Source of the DNA: Prunus persica
Taxonomy: Eukaryota; Streptophyta; Magnoliopsida; Rosales; Rosaceae
Direction of reading: 5' to 3'
Assembly: GCF_000346465.2 (NCBI RefSeq)
Contig: NC_034009.1
Span: 18,495,606 to 18,559,605, forward strand
Length of the DNA: 64,000 bases
Shown here: positions 1 to 10,560 of the stretch, in pieces
Layout of the letters: each line of letters opens with the position of its first letter
How positions within the stretch are numbered: position 1 is the stretch's first letter
Program-made: the position numbers and the translations under genes
The notes under the pieces: model-generated
What the model was told of the DNA's origin: nothing
What the model saw: the letters and a program-made list of their open reading frames with translations, nothing else
Databases searched by the model: none

Positions 1-682
1 GAACTCAGATAACTCCTAATATGTGAGATTCGTTTGGGGTTCGAACGTCAACCAAATTGGAATCCGAAGGTACCTACGCACTCGTGAAGACCAGGAGAAC
101 ACATTGGGATAAAAATGTACCTTTGCTATAGTGCCCAGGCGCCGCCACATGCGCAGGCAGCACGTGGGTGTCCAAAGCGATAACGCTTCCCCAGAAATTC
201 TCAAAATCATGGCTTAAGACTCCTACCCTAGATGTAACACCATTTTTGGAGTCACTTTTGTTCTTGGGCCTACCCCAAAAAGTGACCAGAAGTGGCCGAA
301 ATTGCGATCCCAAAATTGGCCGAACCCTAAGTTCAAAATTAACTCTCTTACGCTAGAAATTTATCGAATCCTACCCAACCATCAGCTAGAAGCATGGAAA
401 ATAGGTAGAAATCCATACCTTACTCGTCAAAGCTGGTGGAGAATTGAGAGAGAATGAGGGGTCTGAAGTTTTAAGAAAAACTGGTCCATTTTCTCGATTT
501 TTCGACGGCTGGTGGGGCTGACGGCGGCGGAGACCGGATTGGATGAGAAGAGGAGGAGGTGACGGTTCGAACAAGACCCGTCTCGAGGTCGGTCATTGAT
601 AGTGGCGGCGACGGTGGTCTTGGAAAGTAGCGGCTGCGAGAGAAAAAAAAAAAGAAGGGGAGGGGGAACTCGCGCGGGGAAG

Positions 683-714
<32 letters not shown>

Positions 715-959
715 TAATTTTAATAAAAACCCATTTCGAAATATTTACGATTTTGCCATTGGTGATGTTTTGATCGTAATTTCTTCGTTACAACTTCGAA
801 TCGAGCCCACTACTTGTCTACGGACTCATCTCAGTACAATCTATCCAAAAATACCAAACATTGCTCCCAAACTCTTTTTGGATAAGAAAATAACCAAAAT
901 ACCCCTACCCCAAGGGTAATTTCATAAATTCATATTTAATTTAGAGTCAGGGTGTTACA
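1..959 (-). mobile_element. Partial gypsy-type LTR (reverse orientation)
   Basis: Read on the minus strand, this begins TGTAACACCCTGACTC at 959 and runs off the left edge. It aligns over most of its length with the first ~950 bases of the complete LTR at 55005-57386: the TGTAACACCC start, the 'tgagatgagtccgtagac' stretch, a pure GA/CT tract (683-710 here), and the 'aaaatttggccgattt'-type segments are all in the same order. TGTAACACCC is a common 5' terminus of plant gypsy-type LTRs. The second end and any target duplication lie outside the window. Divergence from the 55-kb copy is obvious by eye (many substitutions and small indels), so the two are not a recent pair. Confidence 0.8.
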
Positions 960-1079
960 CTTGGGAGATAATAGTGGCATGTTTAATCTTCCTATTCTTT
1001 CCCTTGTTGTTTAGCCTGAATTCCTTCGAGTCAGCTAAGATCGTGTTAATCCTTATGACTTTCAAGGGAGGTTCCTTGG

Positions 1080-1365
1080 CAGTGTAGTGGTCCTCGATCT
1101 ACTAGATGGCCTTCTTTTAGACAAATTATGTACAATGGCCTTCTCTTACTAGGTCTTCGAGGTGTATTCTCCGAGTAAAACAGTTATTCGTATAGTGTCC
1201 ATGCGTCCCATTGAAGGCACAATATTTTTTGGTGTCCCTCTTGTCTGGATCTCTTTTTAAGGGCCGTGGTCTCTTCACCCAAGGCTTGTCTTTTACTTGG
1301 GCTAGGATTTGATGTATGGGGATGGAAAACTTGGTGAAGTCCTCATATACCCGAGTGCCTCCTTG
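1080..1365 (-). mobile_element. Gypsy gag relic (Tat-like)
   Basis: Minus-strand translation gives a stretch typical of plant gypsy gag proteins: FTKFSIPIHQILAQVKD, then DPDKRDTKKYC, then FNGTHGHYTNNC and IHLEDLVREGH. This matches the family pattern 'pl-x-l-x-IL-x-qIkd ... D-x-x-KR-x-x-KYC-x-FH-x-x-x-GH-x-T-x-x-C-x-x-L-x-x-x-IE-x-LIr-x-GhL'. The zinc-knuckle-like C and H residues are kept. Stop codons follow directly (around 1115) and no start is visible, so this is a decayed fragment. It sits between the LTR piece at 1-959 and the Athila-like LTR piece at 1568-2097; whether it belonged to either is not clear. Confidence 0.6.
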
Positions 1366-1567
1366 GGGATGTGACTGAGCTTGGCACCGCTCTTGTTGCT
1401 GAATCTGTCCTTTCTTTGACCTGCCTATTTTTTCGTGGTGATTTGGTCATCATTCCAGAGCGCATAGCTTTCCACGGTCGTGAAGACCTTTGCCAGAGTT
1501 TGGCTGGGAGCGATAGTTGGCTTGCGGTATAAGTCGTGCTTGGTTCACCAACAACACTCACTTCACC

Positions 1568-2097
1568 TAACATACAATTGCATTTGAAATTAGTTTCTCT
1601 TTTCTTTAGGCTTAGTACTGCAACTCTCACTTTATCTTCTTTTATTTCTTTTGGCTGCTGGAAAGCTTCACTTGAATTATAATCAGCTCACCAACAATCC
1701 CACCAGAAATCTAGCTCATGCATCTTCATGACCAAGCAACAATTAGCTCATGCTTAGGTCAGAATGATCAACAATTTTGTGGGCTTGTTGACTTGAGCTT
1801 CACTTCAGCAAATAAAAATTTGAGGCCTCCAACTTGAAGTTCAGAATGTCATCTTTCCAACCACATGTCATTTGGGCCAATCCAAGGTCAGATGAAGATT
1901 TTAAGCCTGAAACAAGTTGTTAACTTAGTCTTCAGGTTTACACGTTTTTGTACCTTTTTTTCCTATCCAATGCTACCTAAAGCTCAATTAACTGAATGAC
2001 AAACACAAAAGAGATTAAAAGCACATGTTTAACTCAAAAACATATCCAAATCATATGATATTAGGGTACAAAATGAAATACAATTATGTACTGATCA
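1568..2097 (-). mobile_element. Athila-like gypsy LTR fragment
   Basis: Diverged second copy of parts of the LTR at 6865-8366. Shared blocks include 'acaattgcatttgaaa', 'tctttaggcttagt', 'atcccaccag/acaa', 'tttaactcaaaaacat' and 'tacaaaatga'. On the minus strand it starts TGATCAGTACATAATTG at 2097, like the TGATTGAAGCATAATTA start of the 8366 copy. The other LTR end is missing at about 1568, where the gag relic begins. No coding content. Confidence 0.55.
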
Positions 2098-2817
2098 CAA
2101 TGACTGGAGAAAGTCTCGACACCACCTGGGCTGGTTTCTAACAACCAGAGATGACGAGAACCCCTGGGATTAGAGGTTGTAGATCCCTGGTCATAATGGG
2201 ACTGGTCGTGCCACATGTGGTGTCTCGGTGGTTTGCGGCGGCAATGGAGCAGATTGCTACGCCATTTTTTTTAATTGTTGTGCCTTTCTCCTATATATCA
2301 AAAAAGGAAAGATGGAGAGGAACATTCCTCTTGGCTCGAGCATAAAGATATTCCTAGACTAGTTTTTAGAAAAAGACAGCATCACCGAGAGGGAATAACC
2401 ATTGGATGGCTTGAGAGAATTTCGCAGGAGGGTAGTGGTTGCTCTCGTCTTGCTCCTCGTGGTGGGGTCTCTCACCAGGGTGATTTGAGGGCTTTGGATC
2501 AATGATGGAATTGATTGATTAGGGAGGGGGGAAATTCCAGGCATCACTCTTTAATCTCTCAATGAAGTCACCAATTTGTTTGTGCAAATTTCCTCTTGGG
2601 AGAATATTCGTGGATATATCATCTTCACACTCGATCCTCTTCTTGCTTAATGCCTGCAAAATAGATTCGGTCAGCTGAGCATACCTGGGGGGTGTTGGGC
2701 AAAGGCCTTTCAATGCCTAAGTAAGCTAAATTATCTTAGGAAGATACAACTTTAACTGAAAGGGACAAAACTTTCTCTTTGGCAAGAAAGATAGTGGGTC
2801 AGCTGGAGCTGTGAAAG

Positions 2818-2860
<43 letters not shown>

Positions 2861-3160
2861 GGAGTGAGAGAGAGTTTCTCTAAGGTTTTTAGGATTTTAG
2901 AATTACCTCATGTGTGGTGAGATGCCATCTTTATATAGAATCTCCTCCTTGGCTAGGGTTTGTAGAGAATAATTCTCGTAAGAAAAGGAATTATTCTTTT
3001 ACTTAAATGAGATGACATGATAATGTCAAGGAGATTTAATGTAAATCAAATCCTTGATTTAGGGAGATATTCCTAGTGTAAATCAAGGATAATAGGCTGA
3101 TTAAATAAGATTTAATTAGCATAATTATTTGACCTAAGGAATATTCCTCTATGCACATGT
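2098..3160. other. Intergenic, no gene supported
   Basis: Only short, overlapping ORFs in several frames without recognisable domains. A pure AG tract lies at about 2824-2857. The sequence around 3090-3160 is AT-rich. I find nothing that supports a gene. Confidence 0.5.
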
Positions 3161-4440
3161 CACCTTATGATTGGTTGCCAGAATTCATGTTCCTACATCT
3201 ACTTTCCCCACCCACACCCAAAAGCCCCAACTCCCCAAGCCACAACCACCTCTTATCTGAAGTCTAATTCACCCATACATAAACTCTACCAGCTCCTCAC
3301 TCCTGCCCTTGTAGACCACCTAACAAGAAGTTTTTCTTTTATGGATTTTGAGTAGCTCTCTCGTTCACACGAGGAGAGCCTTGACGCCTAGGGTTAGGGT
3401 TTCTCCAATTTTCTTTACTCATTCTCTGCACCGTCTTTCTCAGTCTTCTCTGATTGTCTCTTTAGGTTCTTCTTGGTGTATTGGGTAAGACCTTTTTTTT
3501 GCTTTTTTATTCTCCGTAAGGTGGCTACGTTGGCTTCCTTTCTGGGTTCCCAAGGAGCCAGTCACTGATGATGGGTCTCCATATTAATGCTATGGAGGTG
3601 GCAACTGCCTCTTTTACTCAAGGGGATGGCAAGTATGCGGCACCAAATGGGAATCAGAAGGGTGCGGAAACTGGTGTTGGGCATCTGATTGTTAGTGGCA
3701 TGGATTTGTAAGCATAGTTTTTGTATCGAGGATTTTGTTACAAGGCGGAGGAGACTAGCCTCGAGGGGTCTCCAATGTCTCCCTAATAATTCTCCTATGG
3801 AATGTTCATGGGCCTGGCAACCGATGAACGTTCCTACTATGAAGATCTTTCTTCGGAATTTTTTTCAGGCTAAGAGGCCAATCTTGGTCTTCCTTGCTTG
3901 TTAGCTGGGGTTCTAGATTAAGAAAATTGGAGGTGGTGGTTGGTGTTTGGCTGGATCTATTATGATGCTCATAATACGTTTTTGCCTTTGTATGAAGAAC
4001 TATGATGCTTTCTTTAGATTATAGGAGGCTTTCTTTGACAGCATCTGCGTAGTGATGGGATGTGTTCCTATGGTTTTGTGGTTGGGTGATTGGTTGGATC
4101 TATTTTGATACCCATAATACGTTTTTAACTCTGTACGAAGAATTATGATGCTTTTTCTAGATAATAGGAGGACTTCTTTGACAGTACCTACGTAGTGATG
4201 GGATGTTGTTTTAAGGGTTTTGTGGTTGGGTTTGAGGTTGGTTTGTTTCTTATAAGCTGTTTGACTCTTCTGTTTAGTCAATAGCATGGGTGGTACTCTT
4301 TTCTAACCCGGGGTTTTGTTTTCTCTAAGAAGGTTTTAATGAGGTTGCTGTTAACATGCTAGTTTTTACCATGTAATATTCCTTTCGGTTGAATGAAATA
4401 CCATCTTTTCTATATAAAAAAAGAAGCTTTTTATGAAGAA
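3160..4440 (+). mobile_element. Possible decayed LINE (L1-type) relic
   Basis: Two weak signals agree. Around 3785-3905 frames encode pieces like LLWNVHGPGN and RNFFQAKRPILVFL, which resemble the start of the L1 endonuclease domain ('ILLWNvRGaGn ... r-x-x-pdIvaLlET'), with frameshifts and stops. At the 3' end, 'ggttttaatgaggttg ... ttcctttcggttgaatgaaata ... aaaaaaag' (about 4330-4432) looks like a plant LINE 3' UTR with a poly-A tail. Most of the element between these parts is missing. The assignment rests on pattern memory only; no target duplication was found. Confidence 0.35.
3951..4230. repeat. Tandem duplication, two copies of about 140 bp
   Basis: Two adjacent diverged copies begin 'ggatctattatgatgctcat' (about 3954) and 'ggatctattttgatacccat' (about 4097). 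Both continue through 'aatacgttttt', 'gaagaa-tatgatgctt', 'ataggagg', 'ttctttgacag' and 'gtagtgatgggatgt', and end 'ggttttgtggttgggt'. The duplication lies in the 3' half of the possible LINE relic. Confidence 0.75.
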
Positions 4441-4887
4441 AAAAAAATTGGAATTCACATCTGGGAAAATAAGTGAAGGGAAAAAGTAGTGGGACTTAGG
4501 TGGGGAAATTTTTTTAGGTCTACTACGATTAAATAAGAGAAGAAATAAGGAGATGCATGGCTATTGTGGGAGGATGGGGATAGGGAGAGTGGCAGGGGGG
4601 AAACAGAGAGGCAGAGCAAGAGAACAGTTGTGTTTTTTGTATTTGGATTGAATTGTATTCATATTTTATTGCACCTAAGTAAAAAAGTGGGCCATGCACA
4701 TGACACCTCATCACTTAACATATTTTCTAACGGTCAACCTATCGGCAAAGTCACATTGGCTAATAATGCTAAAAATAGAGACCAAATTAGCTAAATTAAA
4801 AACACATGGACTAAATTGGCCAATGGACTAAAACATAGGGACTATTTTTGCATTTAAGCCTTTTTTAAAAAGCCTGTAAAACTGACC
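4440..4887. other. Intergenic, nothing recognised
   Basis: A purine-rich stretch (4560-4620) followed by AT-rich DNA. Short ORFs on both strands have no recognisable domain. Confidence 0.5.
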
Positions 4888-5154
4888 TATTCACAATGGT
4901 TGTTCAATAGTTCAATGCAATGGTACAGTTCAATAGCTTCATATCAATAGTTGTATCTACTTACACTTTTTTTTTTATATTTATAATAAAATAAAATAAA
5001 ATGGATAAATTTAATTATAATAAAAATTGTACCATTGCAATATTCTCAAAGAGATCTTTAAAAAGAGACCAATTTTGAATATATTTGAAAAATAATAATA
5101 ATTGATGTATGTTTTCTGTGGCATTGAACTATATTGAACAACCATTGTGGATGC
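4888..5154. mobile_element. MITE candidate with inverted ends
   Basis: The left end reads 'ttcacaatggttgttcaata-gttcaatg'. The reverse complement of the right end reads 'gcatccacaatggttgttcaatatagttcaatg'. The arms therefore match over about 28 bases with a two-base gap. The interior is AT-rich and non-coding, total about 265 bp. Size and lack of coding fit a MITE; superfamily (Tourist-like is my guess) and target duplication are not settled. Confidence 0.6.
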
Positions 5155-5375
5155 TTTTAACAAAATAATGCACTAATTTCTTTTTTTTTTTCAATTTTTT
5201 TTATTGGCACGTGGATCCCATGGTTAGCCTATTGCAATTGCAATAAATGGTTCATCATATAGCCCTCTTTATTGCAATTGCATCTATTGCAATGAACTAA
5301 ATCACACCATTGCAAGTGAGATTTTACTAATTTAGTTCAATTTCATTAAATAAAATTGCATTGATCTTAACCATA
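5155..5375. other. AT-rich spacer between two MITE candidates
   Basis: Contains repeated 'attgcaattgca'-type words and 'catctattgcaatgaact', similar in wording to the MITE ends on both sides, so it may be part of a rearranged MITE cluster. No gene. Confidence 0.35.
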
Positions 5376-5739
5376 GCATCTGCAATGGTAAGGGTCATTT
5401 CAATTTTATTTCAATAAATTGAATTTTTGGCTTGTAGTGGTAAAGTTCAATTCATTTCAGAGATTAATATTTAATTTTAGGGATAATAGTTCATTTCATA
5501 TGTCAATAAAATGAATAATGAAATTAAATTCATTTTAATATGTTGGCCCAGCATAATAACTCTACCGCCTCTCTCTTATATGGACAACATACTTTCTACT
5601 TGTTTCATTACATTTAATTAGTGTAAACTAGCCGTTGCAAGTGAAACCGCGGTTCAGTTCAATGTTGCCAAAAACGTTCAATAACTTGAAATATTGAACT
5701 AAATTGAAATGAACTTTGAGCAACCATTCTGGTGGCTCT
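5376..5739. mobile_element. Second MITE candidate
   Basis: The left end 'gcatctgcaatggtaagggtcatttcaattt' pairs imperfectly with the reverse complement of the right end, 'gagccaccagaatggttgctcaaagttcatttcaattt'. The interior is AT-rich with no coding. End words (GCATC, CAATGGT, TTCAAT) resemble those of the 4888-5154 element, so the two may be related. Target duplication is not clear. Confidence 0.45.
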
Positions 5740-5791
5740 TATAATTACATCATTTAGCACGCGTATTACCTTTTTCGCACTTTTCTTTGTG

Positions 5792-5794
<3 letters not shown>

Positions 5795-5858
<64 letters not shown>
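5795..5858. repeat. (CT)n microsatellite, about 64 bp
   Basis: An uninterrupted CT tract, the longest simple repeat in the window. It creates spurious ORFs rich in SL or RE dipeptides on both strands. Confidence 0.95.
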
Positions 5859-5861
<3 letters not shown>

Positions 5862-6864
5862 CGCTCTATGGCGTCTGCTGGTTTGCTCTTGCCTGAAATC
5901 GAGCTCGGCGCTGTCTCTCTTGTTCACTCTATGGTGTCTCTTCGGTTCGCTCTCTCTCATCCTCTCTTCCTTTATTGTACAACAGATTATTCATCAAGGT
6001 TGTAAAACCAGGCACTAAGCTCTAAAAGCCTATAGAGAGGGGTGAAGTAGGCGAGAAGAAAAAGACTACCCTTTTTAAATTAAACTTCTTCAAAAGCACA
6101 CAAGCACAAACACAAACAATATCGTGGTTAATAAATTAAAAATAGTAGCTGCGGAATGTAAATAACACACGATAATTGTTGGCCCAGAAAACCCAACAGG
6201 GTGAAAAACTGAGGGCACCAAGCCAGGAGAGATCCAATCTACTCAATTAAGAAATACAAGAAAAACGAAAAAAGACTTAGCTCATCTGTCACCTATAGGC
6301 AGCTACAATCCAACCTTTCAGCAAGCACATTTTCTTTATCTCTTAGAGCAAACCCTCTCAAGAGCACCAAGCTCTAGTTGCATGTAGTTTGATGTATGAA
6401 GTGAGTTATGGTTTTACATATTCATCTATCTCAATCACAAAGTATGATTGAGCTAGACAAATGAAACCTAAGTGTTGTGATGATTAAACTAGAAATAATG
6501 AACTTGAAGCATATAGTTTAATTCAACATAACAACAATGAAACAAAACATTTAGCCACAATAAATATGAATCAACGTTGGAGACAATCTATGTGTATGCA
6601 ATCATACACATACTCTCAAGTGTTCAAGTGGCTGAAAATAAATGGAATGTTTTTGAATGCTCAAGAGCACATATGAAAATTCTTTTCAAAAACTAATAAA
6701 CAGATCTGCAAAGATTGATGGGATGTAAGAGAGCAGCTTCTGTTTATAAAATATGAATGAAACAATCCCCCTCTATCTCACGCCAAGAAGAAGAATATAT
6801 AGACTCTGTGAAAGTGTTGCGTCGATTTAGCTGCACCAAAATTGATTCAGCTACATCCTCAACG
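5859..6864. other. Intergenic, no gene supported
   Basis: No ORF with a recognisable domain. Words such as 'ggtgaaaaactgagggcacc' (6200-6240) suggest old repeat DNA, but I cannot assign a family. Confidence 0.4.
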
Positions 6865-8366
6865 TGTGAAACTCGCAAGTGCACGAGCCGTTTGGTAGTA
6901 TAGCAATGTAAGTGCGAGGTCGATCCCACGAGGATTGATGATAGATTGATTCAATTCGATTCCCTGTATAAACAAAAATGGAAACACGGTTAAAAGATGA
7001 CTGTGAAAACTACAAAGATTGAAAACAAGAAAGAAAGAAAATAACTAACTCAAGCAAATAAGTTCCCAAGTTCAATTTAGATTAACGGATTGATTCTAGT
7101 TAAAGTATGATTAAGCCATGGTGTCTGGTCCTAACCTTGTATTCCTAATTTCCTAATTTGATCATCTATTGTCTAACCTAAAATTAAGCATTAGGAATCC
7201 ATTAAGCATAGAAGAACATTTTAAACAACCAATTATGTATCTAATCCCGGTTGTCGAATTTCCATACACACTCTTCTTATTCATAGTTCAATTCGAATTA
7301 AAACATGGTGTCTACTCTTAATTCAAACCAAGATAGCTAACATGCAAGCCTTAATGGTGATCAATCATTTAAACTAGCATATTAACTTATAAGCATAATG
7401 AATAAGAACAAAAACAATAATTGAAACTTGGAAACTAATCAAACTTGAAAACTTAAAATAAGAAATTACATTACAATAAAAATTAAAGTAGAACTTAGAA
7501 AAACTTGAAGGAAAATTTAGTAAAAGGATTTTGTTACAACAATTGAGAACTAGAAAGGAAAACTAAGAGAATTTGAGGGAGAAAAGGGAGGGGAGCTCTA
7601 GAGAAGTGTTTGAGAGCTCCCCTCCCCCCTTGCTATGTGTTTACAAGCTTAGAGAACCTCACTATTTAAAATTTGATTATACAATTGAATTTACTAACAC
7701 ACAATTGCATTTGAAAACAATTCCTCTTCTCTTTAGGCTTAGTGTTGCAGCTCCCACTTCATCTTGTTTTATTTCGTTTGGCTGCTGCAAAACTCCACTA
7801 ACAAATCCCACCACAAACAATTAGCTCATGCATATGTCATGCATGACAATGCATTGTGGTTTTTTTTTTTGGGCTCGTTTTGGGCTTGTTCCTCCATTTT
7901 ACAAAATCTGGAAAAATATAGATCTTGAAGCTCTTTGTCTTATCTTTCCAACCATATGCAGCCCAGCTCAAGGAAAAATCGGAAAGACCTTCAAATGTCA
8001 TTTTTGGCCCAGTAACACAGATGCTGCCGAATTTGACCTTAAGCTGCCAAAACTTGCATAACTTCCTCTAGAAGACTTGGAATCATGAACCGTAAAATGC
8101 ACCAGAAACTAGACTTCTGCATCTTTTCAATTATGTATGGCTCATTATTTAGTTCTTTCTGAGCAAGTACAGTCCAATCCGTGAAGTTGACTGATTTGCA
8201 GACACAATTGTTGAGCTAACTTGACTCAAAAATACATTAAATGAGTCCCAAAGCTTAATATACTAAAACAAAAATAAAAGAGTTTAAAATCACAAGTTTA
8301 ACTCAAAAACATAACAAAATCATAAGCTAAAAGAATACAAAATGATATGTAATTATGCTTCAATCA
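6865..8366 (-). mobile_element. Athila-like gypsy LTR, possibly solo
   Basis: On the plus strand this reads TGTGAAACTCGC ... TTCAATCA, so it has TG/CA termini on either strand. The segment 'gtagtatagcaatgtaagtgcgaggtcgatcccacgagg' parallels 'gtatagtggtacaagtaagggtgtcgaaccataggg' at the same place of the LTR at 32845-34207, where an Athila-type primer-binding site proves the class. 'gtttaactcaaaaaca' near the other end is also shared. No primer-binding site lies beside it and no matching 5-bp duplication is seen (caacg versus gaaag), so it is a solo LTR with decayed flanks or a truncated copy. Confidence 0.6.
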
Positions 8367-9142
8367 GAAAGACAAGCAATTCATAGAGATAAACCAACTT
8401 GTTCCTGGGAGTGTGCGGCTCAAGAGAATAAAAGTAGCTAACTGAATTTTTAAATTCTCTTTGAGACAAAGTGAACTGACAAAAACAACAATCCATTTAA
8501 TAAAGATGAAATAAAACAAACCATGTGCTTTGCAATGAAGGAACCAACAAAAGTAGCCGCAACTTTCTAATTAAGGGAATGCTTTCTCTCTCATGAAATT
8601 TGAATAAAAGTATTCACCCCATGAGCCAATGTCTAAAGCAAGATATAATAAATATACCTAGAAGATGAGAAAGGAGATAAAAACAGCCGCACTTGCTAAA
8701 GACTGCACAAGAGAATGAGAAGACCAAAGAATAAAAGTGGACAGACAACTTGTTTTAAAGATAATTATTATTATCTAAAGAAGATGCCTTTGAAAACAAC
8801 ATAAAGGAAGTTTCATGATGGAGTCGGTGGACTGCTCAAGAAATAAAGTGGGAAGGAAATATAAAAATCAGCCCATGCACATGTTTTGCATAAAAGTAGT
8901 TGTGATGTATGTGCTTTTGCAAACAAGAATATAATAATCAAGATGTCTTTAGAAAGAAGGGGTTTAATATTTTGTAAAGATAGTCATTAATAAATATAAT
9001 AAACCCCATACTTTGATCAAATAAGAAATATCAATGCAATAAAGGAATCTGAAAAAGTTGTAAAAATTGACCCAGAATGGATTAATACGTTTGTAGAAAG
9101 TATTAATACAACTAAAAGCATACTAGAGAAATATGTTGCAGT
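8367..9142. other. AT-rich intergenic, nothing recognised
   Basis: No coding potential, no clear repeat ends. Probably old transposon DNA. Confidence 0.4.
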
Positions 9143-9499
9143 TGTTGAGGCCCAAAAAAGTCACGGGAAGCCCAAAAACATTTAAAGCCAAATATAACAT
9201 ATAATGTCGGTTATGTGTTAATCCAAGCTGTATTTTGGGATTTAATTCATTAAATAAATATAGAAATAGTGCACATGCCATGTCAAACTAATAATACATT
9301 TTTCCCATGCCAATCACCTATCAAGCTCACATGAACCCAAGTCATGTGGTTTACGGGGCTTGCATGATGGATTGTGGTGTGGAAGGTTACGGAGGTCCAC
9401 AAGGCCCACGGAAGCTCTTGGATAATGGAGACTTTGGGTTAGCTACTTGGGAGCACCAAAGTCCAAGCCCATTGCTTAGAGTTCTCCAATGTGGGTGAG

Positions 9500-9770
9500 C
9501 AAATGAGATATTTTTCAAGCACTTTCTTTTACCCATAGGAAATAGTCATTTTCCAAATGTCTAGCTTTACCCGTTGGAAACAAGTATTTTCCAGCACATC
9601 CTATTACCCACTAGAAACAAGCAGTCTCCAGCGCTTCCTTTTACCCATAGGAAATAATCAATTTATGGTACCTACCTTCACCTGCTAGAAAATAGCATGC
9701 CCCAGTGCTTCCTTTTAACCACTGGAAATAGGCTGGTTCCAGCACCTCCCTTTACCTATTGGAAATAAAG
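9500..9770. repeat. Degenerate tandem array, about 38-bp period, seven units
   Basis: Units follow the pattern 'TTTACCCAT-GGAAAtAg-cat-tTCCAGc-C-tCC'. Successive starts are visible at the words 'ttacccatagg', 'ttacccgttgg', 'ttacccactag', 'ttacccatagg', 'ttcacctgcta', 'ttaaccactgg' and 'ttacctattgg'. The array ends just before the TATA box. Confidence 0.8.
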
Positions 9771-9786
9771 GAAAACTCTCACCCTC

Positions 9787-9793
9787 TATAAAT
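9787..9793 (+). promoter_or_regulatory. TATA box (TATAAAT)
   Basis: CTCTATAAATTGG directly follows the tandem array; context and spacing suggest a working core promoter at the time of insertion. No gene product is recognised downstream. Confidence 0.45.
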
Positions 9794-10560
9794 TGGCATT
9801 CATGGCTCAAGCAAAGTGCACCAATTTTTTTTCAGCCAACACTTCCTCACTCGGCTGCTGCAAGCATCCCAGCAGCCATCAACCCTTTCAGCAACCACCA
9901 TACCACTTTCCTTCCTCCATTCAGCTACTGCAAGCATTCCAGAGGCCATCGCAGCCATTCCTCAGCTATCACAACCATTTCTTCTATTTTTCTATCATTG
10001 AAATCCTCAATTTTCCTTATAAAGCCTCACAAACCATAACCCCAAGCTCTTCCTTCCTTCTCATACCCTTCTAAGCTATAAACATCATAGCTTTCAAGCC
10101 TCAAGTTTTCTTCCCATCCTCCTTCTCTTGAAACTCTTAAATCCATAAAGCATCACTTAACTCCAAGCTTTTCCTTCATTCCAAGCTTTAAACACTATAG
10201 CCTTCAAACGTCAAGCTTTTCCTTCCATCCTCCTTCTCTTGGAACTCTTAAATCCCCATAGCCATAGCCACAAACAACAAATTATCAACACCCAAACTTA
10301 AACATATCCAACACCAAGCCAAGCACATGGATTCTCATTTGCTAAACTTGTGGGTATTTAGCTCCTCCCACACTCCAAGCTCTCATGCCAAGCTCATATA
10401 ATCTCATATCAACATCAGCAAGTCATCTTCAACTCTTCATCGAGCTGTCGAAAACATTAGCACAAAACACGCAGCCGCTGGAAGAAGAACAAAGTACTCC
10501 CTTGGGATTTGCTTCTCCTTCGAAATACTTTGGGCTTAGTTCTCGCTAACTCAGAAAAAG

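Larger units (their letters stand above)
9143..10560 (+). mobile_element. Possible LTR with tandem-repeat promoter
   Basis: Starts TGTTGAGGCCCA, a plausible LTR start. A tandem array (9500-9770) is followed within 20 bases by a TATA box (9787-9793) and then by a C-rich, T/A-rich leader made of diverged repeats ('ctgcaagcatccca', 'caagctcttccttc', 'atcctccttctcttg'). That layout (U3 repeats, TATA, leader) is what an LTR promoter looks like. The 3' end, primer-binding site and a second LTR were not found, and the leader ORFs have no domain. It could instead be a non-autonomous element or a real promoter for a noncoding RNA. Confidence 0.35.

Noticed and set aside
5787..6005. ORFs over the CT tract on both strands
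   Set aside because: Simple-sequence translation (SLSLSL / REREREx) only.
1570..8366. The two Athila-like LTR pieces (1568-2097, 6865-8366) as ends of one element
   Set aside because: No primer site, no coding internal domain and strong divergence between them; separate insertions fit better.
9793..10074. 93-codon ORF after the TATA box
   Set aside because: It reads through diverged repeats of the leader and has no domain.
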